DNA of 64,000 nt from Aestuariibaculum sediminum (GTDB taxonomy: Bacteria > Bacteroidota > Bacteroidia > Flavobacteriales > Flavobacteriaceae), in assembly GCF_014596945.1 (NCBI RefSeq), contig NZ_JACVXB010000001.1, positions 556,314 to 620,313 of the forward strand, written 5' to 3'. The number at the start of each line of letters is the position of its first letter. Position 1 is the first letter of the stretch. Positions 1-8,690 of the stretch are shown here, piece by piece. The position numbers were made by a program, and so were the translations under genes. Under the pieces are notes generated by a model that was not told where the DNA came from, made no database searches, and saw nothing but the letters and a program-made list of their open reading frames with translations.

Positions 1-78
1 TAAGAAAATCATTAGGAAAAAAGCCGATAATGCCATCGCTACTTTTCTTCCAATCGAAGATTTAAAAAATCCGCTCAT
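1..78 (-). CDS. sdhC: Succinate dehydrogenase cytochrome b subunit, N-terminal fragment
   Basis: Only the first 26 codons are in the window; the reading frame stays open to base 1. The peptide begins MSGFFKSSIGRKVAMALSAF and enters a hydrophobic stretch. This is the N-terminus I know from the Bacteroidota-type five-helix cytochrome b subunit of succinate dehydrogenase/fumarate reductase, the haem-bearing membrane anchor of complex II. The ATG at 78 is supported by a well-formed promoter about 30 bases upstream on the same strand. The identification rests on a short peptide; sdhA and sdhB would be expected just beyond the left edge. Confidence 0.75.
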   Translation of the reverse strand, partial: MSGFFKSSIGRKVAMALSAFFLMIFL

Positions 79-106
79 TATTTTGAAGTTAATTTATATC
101 TAATTG

Positions 107-138
107 CAAATGTAATGAGCACACCTATTTTTCACAAA
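107..138 (-). promoter_or_regulatory. Bacteroidota-type promoter of sdhC
   Basis: On the minus strand TTTG (138-135) is followed after 20 bases by TACATTTG (114-107). This fits the Bacteroidota primary sigma consensus TTTG-N19-21-TAnnTTTG exactly. Transcription would start near base 100, giving a leader of about 20 bases before the sdhC ATG at 78. It is the best complete promoter I found in the window. Confidence 0.7.
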
Positions 139-447
139 CTTTAGTTCCTGTTTTATCAAGTATTTAGAATGGTTTTAAAGAAGGCTAATACTTAGAAAAC
201 AACTCTCAAAAACACCTTGTTAATCAACGGTTTTTATTCAATATTAAAAAGAAATCTAAGTAGTTTACTTATTTTTCTCCAAAAAAATAACGAATAAACT
301 CCTAACGATCTTTTTTTTTAATTTAAATAATTGAAATTAAACCGTGTTAATCCACTTTCATAAATACCCATATTCCTAATTATAACATTTATTAACATTT
401 ACTTTCTGTACTTTTGTAACATTCTCAAAATTAAATATGTTTTTAAT
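139..447. other. Intergenic region between sdhC and pepP
   Basis: This AT-rich stretch between divergent genes has no open frame of note, and I see no RNA gene or clear hairpin. It contains a TACTTTTG -7 element at 409-416, listed separately, which probably drives the aminopeptidase gene. The rest is A/T runs without recognisable structure. Confidence 0.5.
409..416 (+). promoter_or_regulatory. Putative -7 element for the aminopeptidase gene
   Basis: TACTTTTG fits TAnnTTTG perfectly and lies 31 bases before the ATG at 448. No clear TTTG sits 19-21 bases upstream, so only the -7 half is supported. Confidence 0.5.
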
Positions 448-1740
448 ATGAAATATCACCCAATAGACAACGCTCTATTTATTAACAATCGAAAGAATTT
501 TACAGCACAAATGAAGCCAAATAGTTTGGCTGTTTTTAACTCTAACGATATATACCCAATTGGCGCGGACAGCACTATGCCTTTTCAGCAAGATCGCAAT
601 ATTTTTTATTTAAGTGGTGTTGATCAGGAATCAAGTATTTTATTGTTGTTTCCAGACTGTCCAAATCCAAAACATCGTGAAATTTTATTCTTAACCGAAA
701 CCAACGAACACATTGCTATTTGGGAAGGTGAAAAGTTAACTAAAGAAAAAGCTTTTGAAACATCGGGCATTAAGACTGTATACTGGCTTCAGGATTTTAA
801 TAAGATTTTCAAGGAGGTCATGTCGCAATGCGATACCGTTTATGTAAACACCAACGAGCATTACCGCTCTCACGTTGAAACCCAAACTCGCGAGGACCGA
901 TTCAACAAATGGTTAAGAGAAACTTTCCCAGCGCATAGTGTTGCAAAAAGTAATCCTATTTTACAACGTTTACGTTCTGTAAAACATCAAATAGAAATCG
1001 ATTTAATTCAAAACGCCTGTAACATTACCGAAAAGGCATTTCGCAGAGTTTTAGGCTTTGTTAAACCAGGGGTTTGGGAATACGAAATTGAAGCCGAAAT
1101 GATTCACGAATTTATTCGTAATCGCTCTAAAGGTTTTGCTTACACGCCTATTATTGCCTCAGGGAATAACGCCAATGTTTTGCATTATGTTGAAAATAAT
1201 CAACAATGCAAGGATGGCGATTTAATTTTATTTGATACCGCCGCAGAATACGCAAACTATGCCAGCGATTTAAGTAGAACGATTCCTGTTTCTGGCCGTT
1301 ACAACGAAAGACAAAAAGCAGTTTACAACGCTGTTTTACGTGTTAAAAATGAAGCAACTAAATTATTAGTACCAGGAGCAATGTGGGCAGACTACCACGT
1401 TGAAGTTGGCAAAATGATGACCTCAGAATTATTAGGTTTAGGCTTGCTAGATAAAGCCGATGTACAAAACGAAAATCCGGATTGGCCAGCGTATAAAAAA
1501 TATTTTATGCACGGCACATCACACCATATGGGATTAGACACACATGACTATGGTATTTTAACCGAACCTATTCAACCGAACATGGTATTTACTGTTGAAC
1601 CAGGTATTTATATTCCTGACGAAGGTTTCGGTATTCGTTTAGAAGATGATGTAGTTGTTCAGGCCCAAGGTGAACCATTAAATTTAATGGCAAATATTCC
1701 TATTGAAGCCGAAGAAATTGAAGATTTAATGAATAGTTAA
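448..1740 (+). CDS. pepP: Xaa-Pro aminopeptidase (M24B, aminopeptidase P)
   Basis: A two-metal (usually manganese) cytoplasmic peptidase that removes an N-terminal residue preceding proline. At 430 residues it has the usual two-domain length: an AMP_N creatinase-like domain at about 1-165 and a pita-bread catalytic domain from about 180. All five expected metal ligands are present: D263 and D274 (FDTAAEYANYASDLS), H359 in HGTSHHMGLDTHD, E384 in TVEPGIY and E399 in RLEDD. It is a single-gene unit with a -7 promoter element upstream and a strong shared terminator just downstream. The family assignment is secure. Confidence 0.93.
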   Translation: MKYHPIDNALFINNRKNFTAQMKPNSLAVFNSNDIYPIGADSTMPFQQDRNIFYLSGVDQESSILLLFPDCPNPKHREILFLTETNEHIAIWEGEKLTKEKAFETSGIKTVYWLQDFNKIFKEVMSQCDTVYVNTNEHYRSHVETQTREDRFNKWLRETFPAHSVAKSNPILQRLRSVKHQIEIDLIQNACNITEKAFRRVLGFVKPGVWEYEIEAEMIHEFIRNRSKGFAYTPIIASGNNANVLHYVENNQQCKDGDLILFDTAAEYANYASDLSRTIPVSGRYNERQKAVYNAVLRVKNEATKLLVPGAMWADYHVEVGKMMTSELLGLGLLDKADVQNENPDWPAYKKYFMHGTSHHMGLDTHDYGILTEPIQPNMVFTVEPGIYIPDEGFGIRLEDDVVVQAQGEPLNLMANIPIEAEEIEDLMNS

Positions 1741-1770
1741 ACCGCACTTCAACATACACACACAAAAAAT

Positions 1771-1798
1771 AAAGGGTCGTTTTACAACGACCCTTTTT
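1771..1798. terminator. Bidirectional intrinsic terminator between pepP and lysC
   Basis: AAAGGGTCGTT (1771-1781) and AACGACCCTTT (1786-1796) form an uninterrupted 11-bp stem with a four-base loop, flanked by A and T runs. It lies between the convergent ends of the aminopeptidase (1740) and aspartate kinase (1819) genes and can serve both. Confidence 0.9.
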
Positions 1799-1818
1799 AA
1801 CAATACTAAAATTATAAT

Positions 1819-3144
1819 TTATAGAGTGACTAATTCAAATAAATAATCGTTTAGCTTGCTAAGTGTTTTTATTTTATCGTTAGAATTGATTAATAGTGAA
1901 ATATTGTTGTTGCTTCCACCGTAAGAAATCATTCTAATTTTTACATCTTGTAATATCTGAAACAACCTGTAGGTATCATGATGATTTACCACAGAATGCC
2001 CTACTAAACAAACAATGCTTTGATTTTTATCAACCTCAATCGTCGCAATTTTTTCTAATTCAACAAGAATCTTATCTAAATTCTTATTATCATCAATCGT
2101 TAAAGATACCGCAACTTCCGATGTGGTAATCATATCAATTGATGTTTTGTATACTTCAAATATTTCAAATACCTTCTTTAAAAAACCATGAGCATTAAGC
2201 ATGCGTGCCGATTTTATTTTAATCGCGGTAATACCATCTTTAGCAGCAATAGCTTTAATTCCAACTTCCGAGTGGTTGTTATTTATTAAAGTACCATGTG
2301 CATCGGGATTCATAGTATTTTTTAAGCGTACCGGAATATTATCTTCCCTAACAGGCGTTACCGTTTGAGGATGTAAAATTTTTGCACCGAAATATGCTAA
2401 TTCGGCAGCCTCATCGAACGATAAATTTGAAATCGGCCTTGTGTTTTCTACATATCTGGGATCGTTATTATGCATCCCATCTATATCTGTCCAGATCTGA
2501 ACTTCATCAGCCTTTATAGCTGCACCAATAATAGTCGCTGTATAATCGCTTCCTCCACGTTGTAAATTAGAGATATTACCTTCGTGATCTAAACAAATAA
2601 AACCTTGCGTTATATAAATTTGAGCATCATCTGCTTGGTTGTATACGGTATTTAATTTTTCGGCTATATAATTAATGTCTGGGTCTTTCTCTTCATTTAT
2701 TCGCATAAAGCTTAACGCCGGTAATAAGGTTGAACTTATACCTTCCTGCTTTAAATATGCATTAACCATGTACGTAGAAAGTAATTCTCCCTGCGCCAGA
2801 ATTTCATTTTCCAAGGTTTGCGTAAATGCTGCGTTTGTCGCCTTTAATAATAAATTAAATACATTATCGATATGAGATTTTACGTCTGCGTTTAATTCAA
2901 CATTTGTATTAATAAGATCATCAACAACCTTTTTATAAGTCTCATGAAGCGCATTTACCTTATTTGCCGCTTCTTCTGCTTGACCTTCCTCAATATCTTT
3001 AGCTATAGACACTAAATGATTCGTTGTACCAGACATTGCCGATAATACAACTATTTTCTTCTCGCCATCATTAATAATGCTTTTTACATTACTAATACTC
3101 TCAACCGACCCCACTGAGGTCCCTCCAAATTTTAATACTTTCAT
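1819..3144 (-). CDS. lysC: Aspartate kinase, monofunctional
   Basis: Phosphorylates L-aspartate, the first step towards lysine, threonine, methionine and diaminopimelate. The N-terminus KFGGTSVGSVESI is the amino-acid kinase signature, and LQRGGSDYTA lies in the substrate/nucleotide region. About residues 1-280 are the kinase domain; two ACT repeats follow from about 300 to 441, where feedback by lysine or threonine would act. The length of 441 shows a stand-alone kinase, not fused to homoserine dehydrogenase or diaminopimelate decarboxylase. The divergent neighbour at 3305 also ends in an ACT-like domain, so the two may be functionally connected. Confidence 0.93.
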   Translation of the reverse strand: MKVLKFGGTSVGSVESISNVKSIINDGEKKIVVLSAMSGTTNHLVSIAKDIEEGQAEEAANKVNALHETYKKVVDDLINTNVELNADVKSHIDNVFNLLLKATNAAFTQTLENEILAQGELLSTYMVNAYLKQEGISSTLLPALSFMRINEEKDPDINYIAEKLNTVYNQADDAQIYITQGFICLDHEGNISNLQRGGSDYTATIIGAAIKADEVQIWTDIDGMHNNDPRYVENTRPISNLSFDEAAELAYFGAKILHPQTVTPVREDNIPVRLKNTMNPDAHGTLINNNHSEVGIKAIAAKDGITAIKIKSARMLNAHGFLKKVFEIFEVYKTSIDMITTSEVAVSLTIDDNKNLDKILVELEKIATIEVDKNQSIVCLVGHSVVNHHDTYRLFQILQDVKIRMISYGGSNNNISLLINSNDKIKTLSKLNDYLFELVTL

Positions 3145-3274
3145 ATTAATAAATACCTACTCGATTTAGTGTTCTTTTATTATCTTAAATGAAAATACAT
3201 CCTTCATTTCCATTAAATTGGCTGCTAAACTATAACTCCTTTCCTTAAAAAAGATATTTATTAAAAAATATGTT

Positions 3275-3282
3275 TACTTTTG
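3275..3282 (+). promoter_or_regulatory. Putative -7 element for the ACT-domain gene
   Basis: TACTTTTG matches TAnnTTTG and sits 22 bases before the ATG at 3305, implying a short leader. I see no good -33 element. Confidence 0.5.
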
Positions 3283-3304
3283 CACATATTGTTAAATAAT
3301 TAAC

Positions 3305-3961
3305 ATGAAAACTGTATCAAACTGTGTTGAAGACATTTTAATCACACAACCCTATTTAGAAGAAGCGCTATCGCGAAATATTATAAATTTTAGTGCATTA
3401 GCGATAGAATTAACCGAACCGATAAGCAAAATGCTTAAAAAAGAGGTTAAACCTGGCGCTATTATGATGGCCTTGAGACGCTACAATCCACCGACCACTT
3501 TAACCAATTCGGTAAAAATGAAAAAGGTGATGCAAAATTTAGGCGACATTACAGTACGCTCCAACCTAACCGATTTTACCGTTAAAAATTCAGAAACCAT
3601 CATTGATAACCATGCAAAAATTTTAGAGCGCATAAATCAAGAACCTAAACTTTTCTACACGTTTACGCGAGGGATACACGAAAGTAACCTTATTGTTTCG
3701 AGCAGTCTAGATTCTTTTGTAAAAGAATGCCTGGACAATGAAACATTTTTAGCATCACAAAGCGGCTTATCGGCAATCTGCGTAAACTTACCCGAAGACA
3801 ATTCGAAAATAGCAGGTTTGTATTATCACTTTTTTAAACGCCTAGCCTGGGAAGGCATCGTACTTTATGAAGTTATTTCAACTACCAACGAATTCACTAT
3901 TTTGGTTGAAGATGAATTTGTAGACAAAGCCTTTTCGGCTATTAAAAAAGTAAAGGCATAA
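3305..3961 (+). CDS. ACT-domain protein with N-terminal winged-helix-like region
   Basis: A 218-residue soluble protein. Residues about 1-65 (EDILITQPYLEEALSRNIIN, then SALAIELTEPISKML) resemble a small helical or winged-helix region I associate with ACT-containing putative regulators. Residues about 155-218 (SAICVNLPEDNSKIAGLYYH and the stretch ending FSAIKKV) look like an ACT/CASTOR-type ligand-binding domain related to the C-terminus of aspartate kinase. No catalytic motif is visible. It is transcribed divergently from lysC and 8 bases ahead of an alpha/beta hydrolase gene. An amino-acid-responsive regulator is plausible but not shown; the domain calls are from pattern recognition only. 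Confidence 0.6.
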   Translation: MKTVSNCVEDILITQPYLEEALSRNIINFSALAIELTEPISKMLKKEVKPGAIMMALRRYNPPTTLTNSVKMKKVMQNLGDITVRSNLTDFTVKNSETIIDNHAKILERINQEPKLFYTFTRGIHESNLIVSSSLDSFVKECLDNETFLASQSGLSAICVNLPEDNSKIAGLYYHFFKRLAWEGIVLYEVISTTNEFTILVEDEFVDKAFSAIKKVKA

Positions 3962-3969
3962 TATAGTTT

Positions 3970-4749
3970 ATGACGATAGAATACAAAAACATATCAATAG
4001 CCTATACGGATACAGGTAAGGGCAATGCCGTTGTTTTACTTCATGGTTTTTTAGAAAATAAAACCATGTGGGAGCCCTTTTTACCGGAATTCTCAAAAAC
4101 GCATCGTATTATATGTATCGATTTGTTAGGTCATGGTGAAACAGGATGTTTAGGTTATATACACAGCATGGAACTCATGGCCGAAAATGTTTTGGCAGTT
4201 CTAAATCATTTAGAAATTAATAAAGCAACGTTTATCGGACACTCTATGGGTGGTTATGTCGCTTTGACTTTCGCCGAAAATTATCCTGACAAAATGAAAG
4301 GGCTTTGTTTAATGAATTCAACTGCACAAGAGGACAGCCCCGATCGTAAAATAGGAAGAGACCGTGCTATTGAAGCCGTTAAGCAAAATCATAAGACCTT
4401 CATAAGAATTGCGGTTAACAACCTATTTCGCCCAAAAAACAGAGAAATTTTCTCGGAAAAAATACAGCAAGTTATTCAGGAAGCATTAAACACACCTCTA
4501 CAAGGTATTATAGCTGCGCTGGAAGGTATGAAAACAAGACCAAATCGAGAACACATTTTAGAGCTTTCAGGGATTGATAAACTCATGATTGTAAGCAAAA
4601 AAGACCCTGTATTAGATTATAAAAACCTTATTAATCAAACCTTTAATAAACCTGTAAAGCTTGTAGAGTTTCCCGACGGACATATGAGCCATATCGAAAA
4701 TATGAAAGAATTTTCATCTACTATGATGCATTTCATCGAAAAATTATAG
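3970..4749 (+). CDS. Alpha/beta hydrolase
   Basis: A 259-residue cytoplasmic alpha/beta-hydrolase-fold enzyme. The oxyanion-hole segment VVLLHGFLENKTMW (about 21-34) and nucleophile elbow GHSMGG with S92 are intact. An aspartate in IVSKKDPVLD (near 212) and a histidine in DGHMSHIE (near 240) complete a plausible triad. The sequence resembles the MenH/BioH-like group of carboxylesterases, but nothing identifies the substrate. It begins 8 bases after the ACT-domain gene and is probably co-transcribed with it. Confidence 0.85.
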   Translation: MTIEYKNISIAYTDTGKGNAVVLLHGFLENKTMWEPFLPEFSKTHRIICIDLLGHGETGCLGYIHSMELMAENVLAVLNHLEINKATFIGHSMGGYVALTFAENYPDKMKGLCLMNSTAQEDSPDRKIGRDRAIEAVKQNHKTFIRIAVNNLFRPKNREIFSEKIQQVIQEALNTPLQGIIAALEGMKTRPNREHILELSGIDKLMIVSKKDPVLDYKNLINQTFNKPVKLVEFPDGHMSHIENMKEFSSTMMHFIEKL

Positions 4750-4807
4750 CGTTTTGTCTTGTTTTTAGATGTTTTTACTTAAATTTAAAGCACTAAACCA
4801 CAAAACC

Positions 4808-5074
4808 ATGAAAACAACCCCTAACAAATCAGCCTTTATACCAAAGATGTATTGCAACCTTTTTGGTCATAATTTCAAAGTTACTAAACAAGTAACCTAC
4901 CACGTTAAAGAATACACCTGTTCGCATTGTAAAAAGCAGCTTACCACAAACAGCAATGGAAATTTAACAGAACTAACACCTAAGTTTAAGGAAATCAACG
5001 CCATTTTAGAACGCATTCATCATAGTAGAATGGAACGCAGACAGCGTCAACATATAGCACCTTCACTTTATTAA
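4808..5074 (+). CDS. Small zinc-ribbon-like protein
   Basis: I place the start at the ATG at 4808 (88 residues) and not the in-frame ATG at 4769, because the intervening 13 residues look like untranslated DNA. The protein has a YCNLFGH segment followed about 20 residues later by CSHC, a C-x4-H plus C-x2-C arrangement like the short zinc-ribbon proteins of the DUF1660 type. The C-terminus is basic (SRMERRQRQH). It lies 58 bases after the hydrolase gene with no terminator between. Function unknown. Confidence 0.6.
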   Translation: MKTTPNKSAFIPKMYCNLFGHNFKVTKQVTYHVKEYTCSHCKKQLTTNSNGNLTELTPKFKEINAILERIHHSRMERRQRQHIAPSLY

Positions 5075-5155
5075 AATGCTATACTTGTAAAAAACCGCTT
5101 TGACCTTAATCAAACAGTTACTACCCAACCTATACATAGTAGTAATTGCTAACAC

Positions 5156-6193
5156 CTACTCGTCAAAATTCTTCCAGCCCTGTGCTTTTATAGGAATTTT
5201 AGTTTCCGCTCTTGTTACTAAATGCATTCCTGCACTCGATTCAGTCATATAACCAATCACCGTTAAATTTGGATTTGCCTTTATTTTAGGATAATCCTCC
5301 TGAGAAATTGTCATTAACAATTCGTAATCTTCACCACCGTTTAATGCTACCGTCGTACTGTCTATATTAAATTCTTCGCAAGTAGAGATCACTTGTGGAT
5401 CTAAAGGAATTTTTGCTTCATACAAATCGCACCCAACTTTACTTTGTTTGCAAATATGCATAATTTCGGAAGACAAGCCATCACTAATATCAATCATAGA
5501 TGTTGGTTTTACATCTAAATCCTTCAACAATTTAACAATATCTTTTCGTGCCTCAGGTTTTAACTGACGTTCAATAATATATGTATAAGCATCTAAATCT
5601 GGTTGATTATTGGGGTTCACTTTAAACACTTCCTTTTCGCGTTCTAAAACCTGTAACCCCATGTAAGCTCCACCTAAATCGCCAGAAACAACTAACAAAT
5701 CGTTTGGTTTTGCACCACTACGATAAACTTCATTATCAACCTCACCAAGCGCAGTAACCGAGATTAACAAGCCTTTATTAGATGATGTTGTATCCCCACC
5801 AATTACATCGATATTGTAAATTTTTGCAGCTGTTTCAATACCCGCATAAATTTCTTCCAATGCTTCCAATGGAAAACGATTAGACACAGCTATAGAAACC
5901 GTTATTTGCGTTGCCGTGGCATTCATCGCAAAAACATCAGAAAGATTAACAATAACCGATTTATAGCCCAAATGCTTCAGTGGCATATAACTTAAATCGA
6001 AATGCACTCCCTCAACCAACAAATCGGTTGTTACCACTATTTTTTTCTTAAAATCTAAAACAGCAGCATCGTCTCCAATACCTTTTACTGTAGATTCATG
6101 ATTTATTTTGAAATTTTTAGTCAGGTGATCAATTAATCCAAACTCACCTAAAGTACCTAAATCCGTGCGTTGTTGATTCTTATCTTCTATCAT
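5156..6193 (-). CDS. thiL: Thiamine-monophosphate kinase
   Basis: Phosphorylates thiamine monophosphate to the active cofactor thiamine diphosphate, using ATP. The 345-residue protein shows the AIR-synthase-like architecture: GIGDDAAVLDF and TTDLLVEGVHFDL near the N-terminus (Mg/ATP site), IDVIGGDTTSS in the middle, then MIDISDGLSSEI and ALNGGEDYELL in the C-terminal domain. These are the standard ThiL signatures. It is a single minus-strand gene divergent from the SUF cluster across a 227-base intergenic region; no thiamine synthesis genes are adjacent. Confidence 0.94.
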   Translation of the reverse strand: MIEDKNQQRTDLGTLGEFGLIDHLTKNFKINHESTVKGIGDDAAVLDFKKKIVVTTDLLVEGVHFDLSYMPLKHLGYKSVIVNLSDVFAMNATATQITVSIAVSNRFPLEALEEIYAGIETAAKIYNIDVIGGDTTSSNKGLLISVTALGEVDNEVYRSGAKPNDLLVVSGDLGGAYMGLQVLEREKEVFKVNPNNQPDLDAYTYIIERQLKPEARKDIVKLLKDLDVKPTSMIDISDGLSSEIMHICKQSKVGCDLYEAKIPLDPQVISTCEEFNIDSTTVALNGGEDYELLMTISQEDYPKIKANPNLTVIGYMTESSAGMHLVTRAETKIPIKAQGWKNFDE

Positions 6194-6373
6194 GCTGCAA
6201 AAATAAGAACCTTCTCAGACAATTAAACACTTAATGACTAATAAAAATTCAATTTATTCCTCTAATAACTAAAAAAGTACAACAAACACTTCATTTTACA
6301 AACAATAAGAAAAACCTATAAAACTATATGTGAATATAATGTTAGGCTCTATGGTTATCCCCGACTTAATATG

Positions 6374-6381
6374 TATATTTG
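6374..6381 (+). promoter_or_regulatory. Putative -7 element of the SUF operon
   Basis: TATATTTG matches TAnnTTTG, 40 bases upstream of the first SUF gene. The -33 position lacks a clear TTG, which may indicate dependence on an activator; that is inference. I did not recognise an IscR-type palindrome. Confidence 0.5.
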
Positions 6382-6420
6382 CAGTCAATTTTGACAATAT
6401 ATTTTTTTATATAGATAATT

Positions 6421-6750
6421 ATGATAAAGGTTTCTGAAACGGCTAAGAAAAAAGTTATCGAACTTATGCAAGATGATGGCTTTAACCCAGCTACCGATTA
6501 TATCCGCGTTGGGGTAAAAAGTGGCGGTTGTTCTGGGCTATCATACGACTTAAAGTTTGATAAAGAAAAAGTAGAAGACGATAAGGTTTTTGAAGATAAT
6601 GGTGTAAAAATAATTGTAGACAAGAAAAGCTTTTTATACCTTATAGGAACCACTCTGGAATATTCTGGAGGTTTAAACGGTACCGGATTTGTTTTTAACA
6701 ACCCAAATGCCAACCGCACCTGTGGTTGTGGCGAATCTTTCTCTTTATAA
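6421..6750 (+). CDS. Iron-sulfur cluster carrier, IscA/SufA/ErpA type
   Basis: An A-type carrier that holds a nascent Fe-S cluster and passes it to apo-proteins. The 109-residue length is typical. The three conserved cysteines are present: C37 in SGGCSGL and C101/C103 in the C-terminal TCGCGESF. It is the first gene of the SUF cluster, 24 bases before sufB, which favours a SufA role. Subfamily (SufA, ErpA or IscA) cannot be separated by eye, so no symbol is given. Confidence 0.92.
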   Translation: MIKVSETAKKKVIELMQDDGFNPATDYIRVGVKSGGCSGLSYDLKFDKEKVEDDKVFEDNGVKIIVDKKSFLYLIGTTLEYSGGLNGTGFVFNNPNANRTCGCGESFSL

Positions 6751-6774
6751 ATTTTAATAATTGAAAATTAAAGG

Positions 6775-8223
6775 ATGAGTAAATATACTGAAGACGATTT
6801 AAGAGAAGAACTTAAAACTAAGGAATACGAATACGGATTTTATACTGATATAGAATCTGACACCTTTCCTGTGGGGTTAAATGAAGATATCGTTCGCGCA
6901 ATTTCTATGAAAAAGGAAGAGCCGGAATGGATGACTGAATGGCGATTGGAAGCGTTTCGTAACTGGCAAACCATGACAGAGCCTGAATGGGCTAATGTGC
7001 ATTATGAAAAACCAGATTTTCAAGCCATTTCCTATTATTCAGCACCCAATAAAAAACCAAAATATGAAAGTTTAGATGAGGTCGACCCTGAATTATTAGA
7101 CACCTTTAACAAACTTGGTATTTCATTGGATGAACAAAAGAAATTAGCTGGTGTAGCTATGGACGTAGTTGTTGATTCAGTATCGGTAGCAACAACCTTT
7201 AAAAAGACCTTAGCGGAACAAGGTATTATTTTCTGTTCAATTTCTGAGGCTATTAAAGAGCACCCAGAATTAGTTAAAAAATACATAGGAACCGTGGTTC
7301 CAAAAACTGATAATTTTTACGCAGCCTTAAATAGTGCTGTATTTAGTGATGGAAGTTTCTGTTACATTCCAAAGGGTGTAAAATGCCCGATGGAACTTTC
7401 AACCTATTTCCGAATCAATCAGGCAGGGACAGGTCAATTTGAAAGAACATTGGTTATTGCAGACGAAGGCAGTTACGTAAGTTACCTTGAAGGGTGTACC
7501 GCGCCAAGTCGTGACGAAAACCAATTACACGCGGCTGTAGTAGAGCTTATCGCTTTAGATGATGCTGAAATAAAATACAGTACTGTACAAAACTGGTTTC
7601 CGGGAAATGCCGAAGGTAAAGGAGGAGTTTACAACTTCGTAACGAAGCGTGGTTTATGCGAAAAGAATGCGAAGATTTCGTGGACTCAGGTAGAAACCGG
7701 TAGTGCAGTAACCTGGAAATATCCTTCTTGTGTACTTAAAGGAGATAATTCAGTTGGTGAGTTTTACTCGATAGCTGTAACAAACAATTACCAGCAAGCC
7801 GATACGGGTACAAAGATGATTCACTTGGGTAAAAACACAAAATCAACGATTATTTCCAAAGGTATTTCCGCTGGCAAATCGCAAAACTCGTATCGTGGTT
7901 TAGTACAAATTGCAAGCCGCGCCGAAAACGCACGTAACTTTTCGCAGTGCGACAGTTTACTAATGGGTAACGAATGTGGTGCACATACCTTCCCATACAT
8001 AGAGGCTAAAAATAAAACAGCACAAATCGAGCACGAGGCAACGACTAGTAAAATTGGTGAAGACCAAATTTTCTATTGTAACCAACGTGGTATAGATACC
8101 GAAAAAGCCATTGCACTTATTGTAAACGGATTCAGTAAAGAGGTTCTTAATAAGTTACCAATGGAATTCGCCGTTGAAGCTCAAAAATTATTAGAAATAA
8201 GCTTAGAAGGTAGTGTTGGATAA
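6775..8223 (+). CDS. sufB: Fe-S cluster assembly scaffold subunit SufB
   Basis: Part of the SufBC2D complex on which Fe-S clusters are built from SufSE-derived sulfur. The 482-residue length is typical. Characteristic segments are [39 protein letters not shown] and, in the beta-helix core, [19 protein letters not shown]; the C-terminus includes [16 protein letters not shown]. The order sufA-like, sufB, (lipoprotein), sufC, sufD, sufS, sufE is the expected SUF order apart from the inserted lipoprotein gene. Confidence 0.97.
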   Translation: MSKYTEDDLREELKTKEYEYGFYTDIESDTFPVGLNEDIVRAISMKKEEPEWMTEWRLEAFRNWQTMTEPEWANVHYEKPDFQAISYYSAPNKKPKYESLDEVDPELLDTFNKLGISLDEQKKLAGVAMDVVVDSVSVATTFKKTLAEQGIIFCSISEAIKEHPELVKKYIGTVVPKTDNFYAALNSAVFSDGSFCYIPKGVKCPMELSTYFRINQAGTGQFERTLVIADEGSYVSYLEGCTAPSRDENQLHAAVVELIALDDAEIKYSTVQNWFPGNAEGKGGVYNFVTKRGLCEKNAKISWTQVETGSAVTWKYPSCVLKGDNSVGEFYSIAVTNNYQQADTGTKMIHLGKNTKSTIISKGISAGKSQNSYRGLVQIASRAENARNFSQCDSLLMGNECGAHTFPYIEAKNKTAQIEHEATTSKIGEDQIFYCNQRGIDTEKAIALIVNGFSKEVLNKLPMEFAVEAQKLLEISLEGSVG

Positions 8224-8265
8224 TCGTCTTGCGTAAGCAGGAAAAAAATAAGAGACCCAATTTAA

Positions 8266-8688
8266 ATGAAAAAAGCAATTGTATTACTTATTACCCTTTT
8301 CGTTTTAACGGCTTGTAAAAACGACAAAACAACAAAGACTATGGAGGATGTTAACAACATCGATGGTCCAGAAAAAACAGCCAAACAAAACGATGGCTTA
8401 ACCTTATTAAAAGGAGAATTTGTTTATTATGACGGGGCTGCAGTAATACAAACGCATGCAAATATTTACGGCGTATTCATTAATGACAAAATGAAAGAGC
8501 TTAACCAGCTGGCCGAAAAATATAAAAAGGAACCTACCGATATGGTTCCGGTTGAAATAAGAGGAAAAATTACAAATAAAAAAGACGATAAAATTCTTTG
8601 GGAGAATAAAGTAGAAGTTATAGAGATATTAAATGTTTCTGAACCTAACCCAGAGAATAACAAAGTTGTAAAACTAGGACAAGAATAG
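8266..8688 (+). CDS. Small lipoprotein encoded within the SUF operon
   Basis: A 140-residue protein with a lipoprotein signal: a hydrophobic stretch ending LFVLTAC with C17 as the lipidated residue. The acidic/lysine-rich linker after it would place the mature domain in the periplasm. Residues about 45-130 form a compact region ([16 protein letters not shown], later [20 protein letters not shown]) that looks like a small beta-barrel or OB-like domain, a guess only. It lies 42 bases after sufB and 2 bases before sufC, so it is very likely co-transcribed. I know of no role for a lipoprotein in Fe-S assembly. Confidence 0.8.
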   Translation: MKKAIVLLITLFVLTACKNDKTTKTMEDVNNIDGPEKTAKQNDGLTLLKGEFVYYDGAAVIQTHANIYGVFINDKMKELNQLAEKYKKEPTDMVPVEIRGKITNKKDDKILWENKVEVIEILNVSEPNPENNKVVKLGQE

Positions 8689-8690
8689 TT

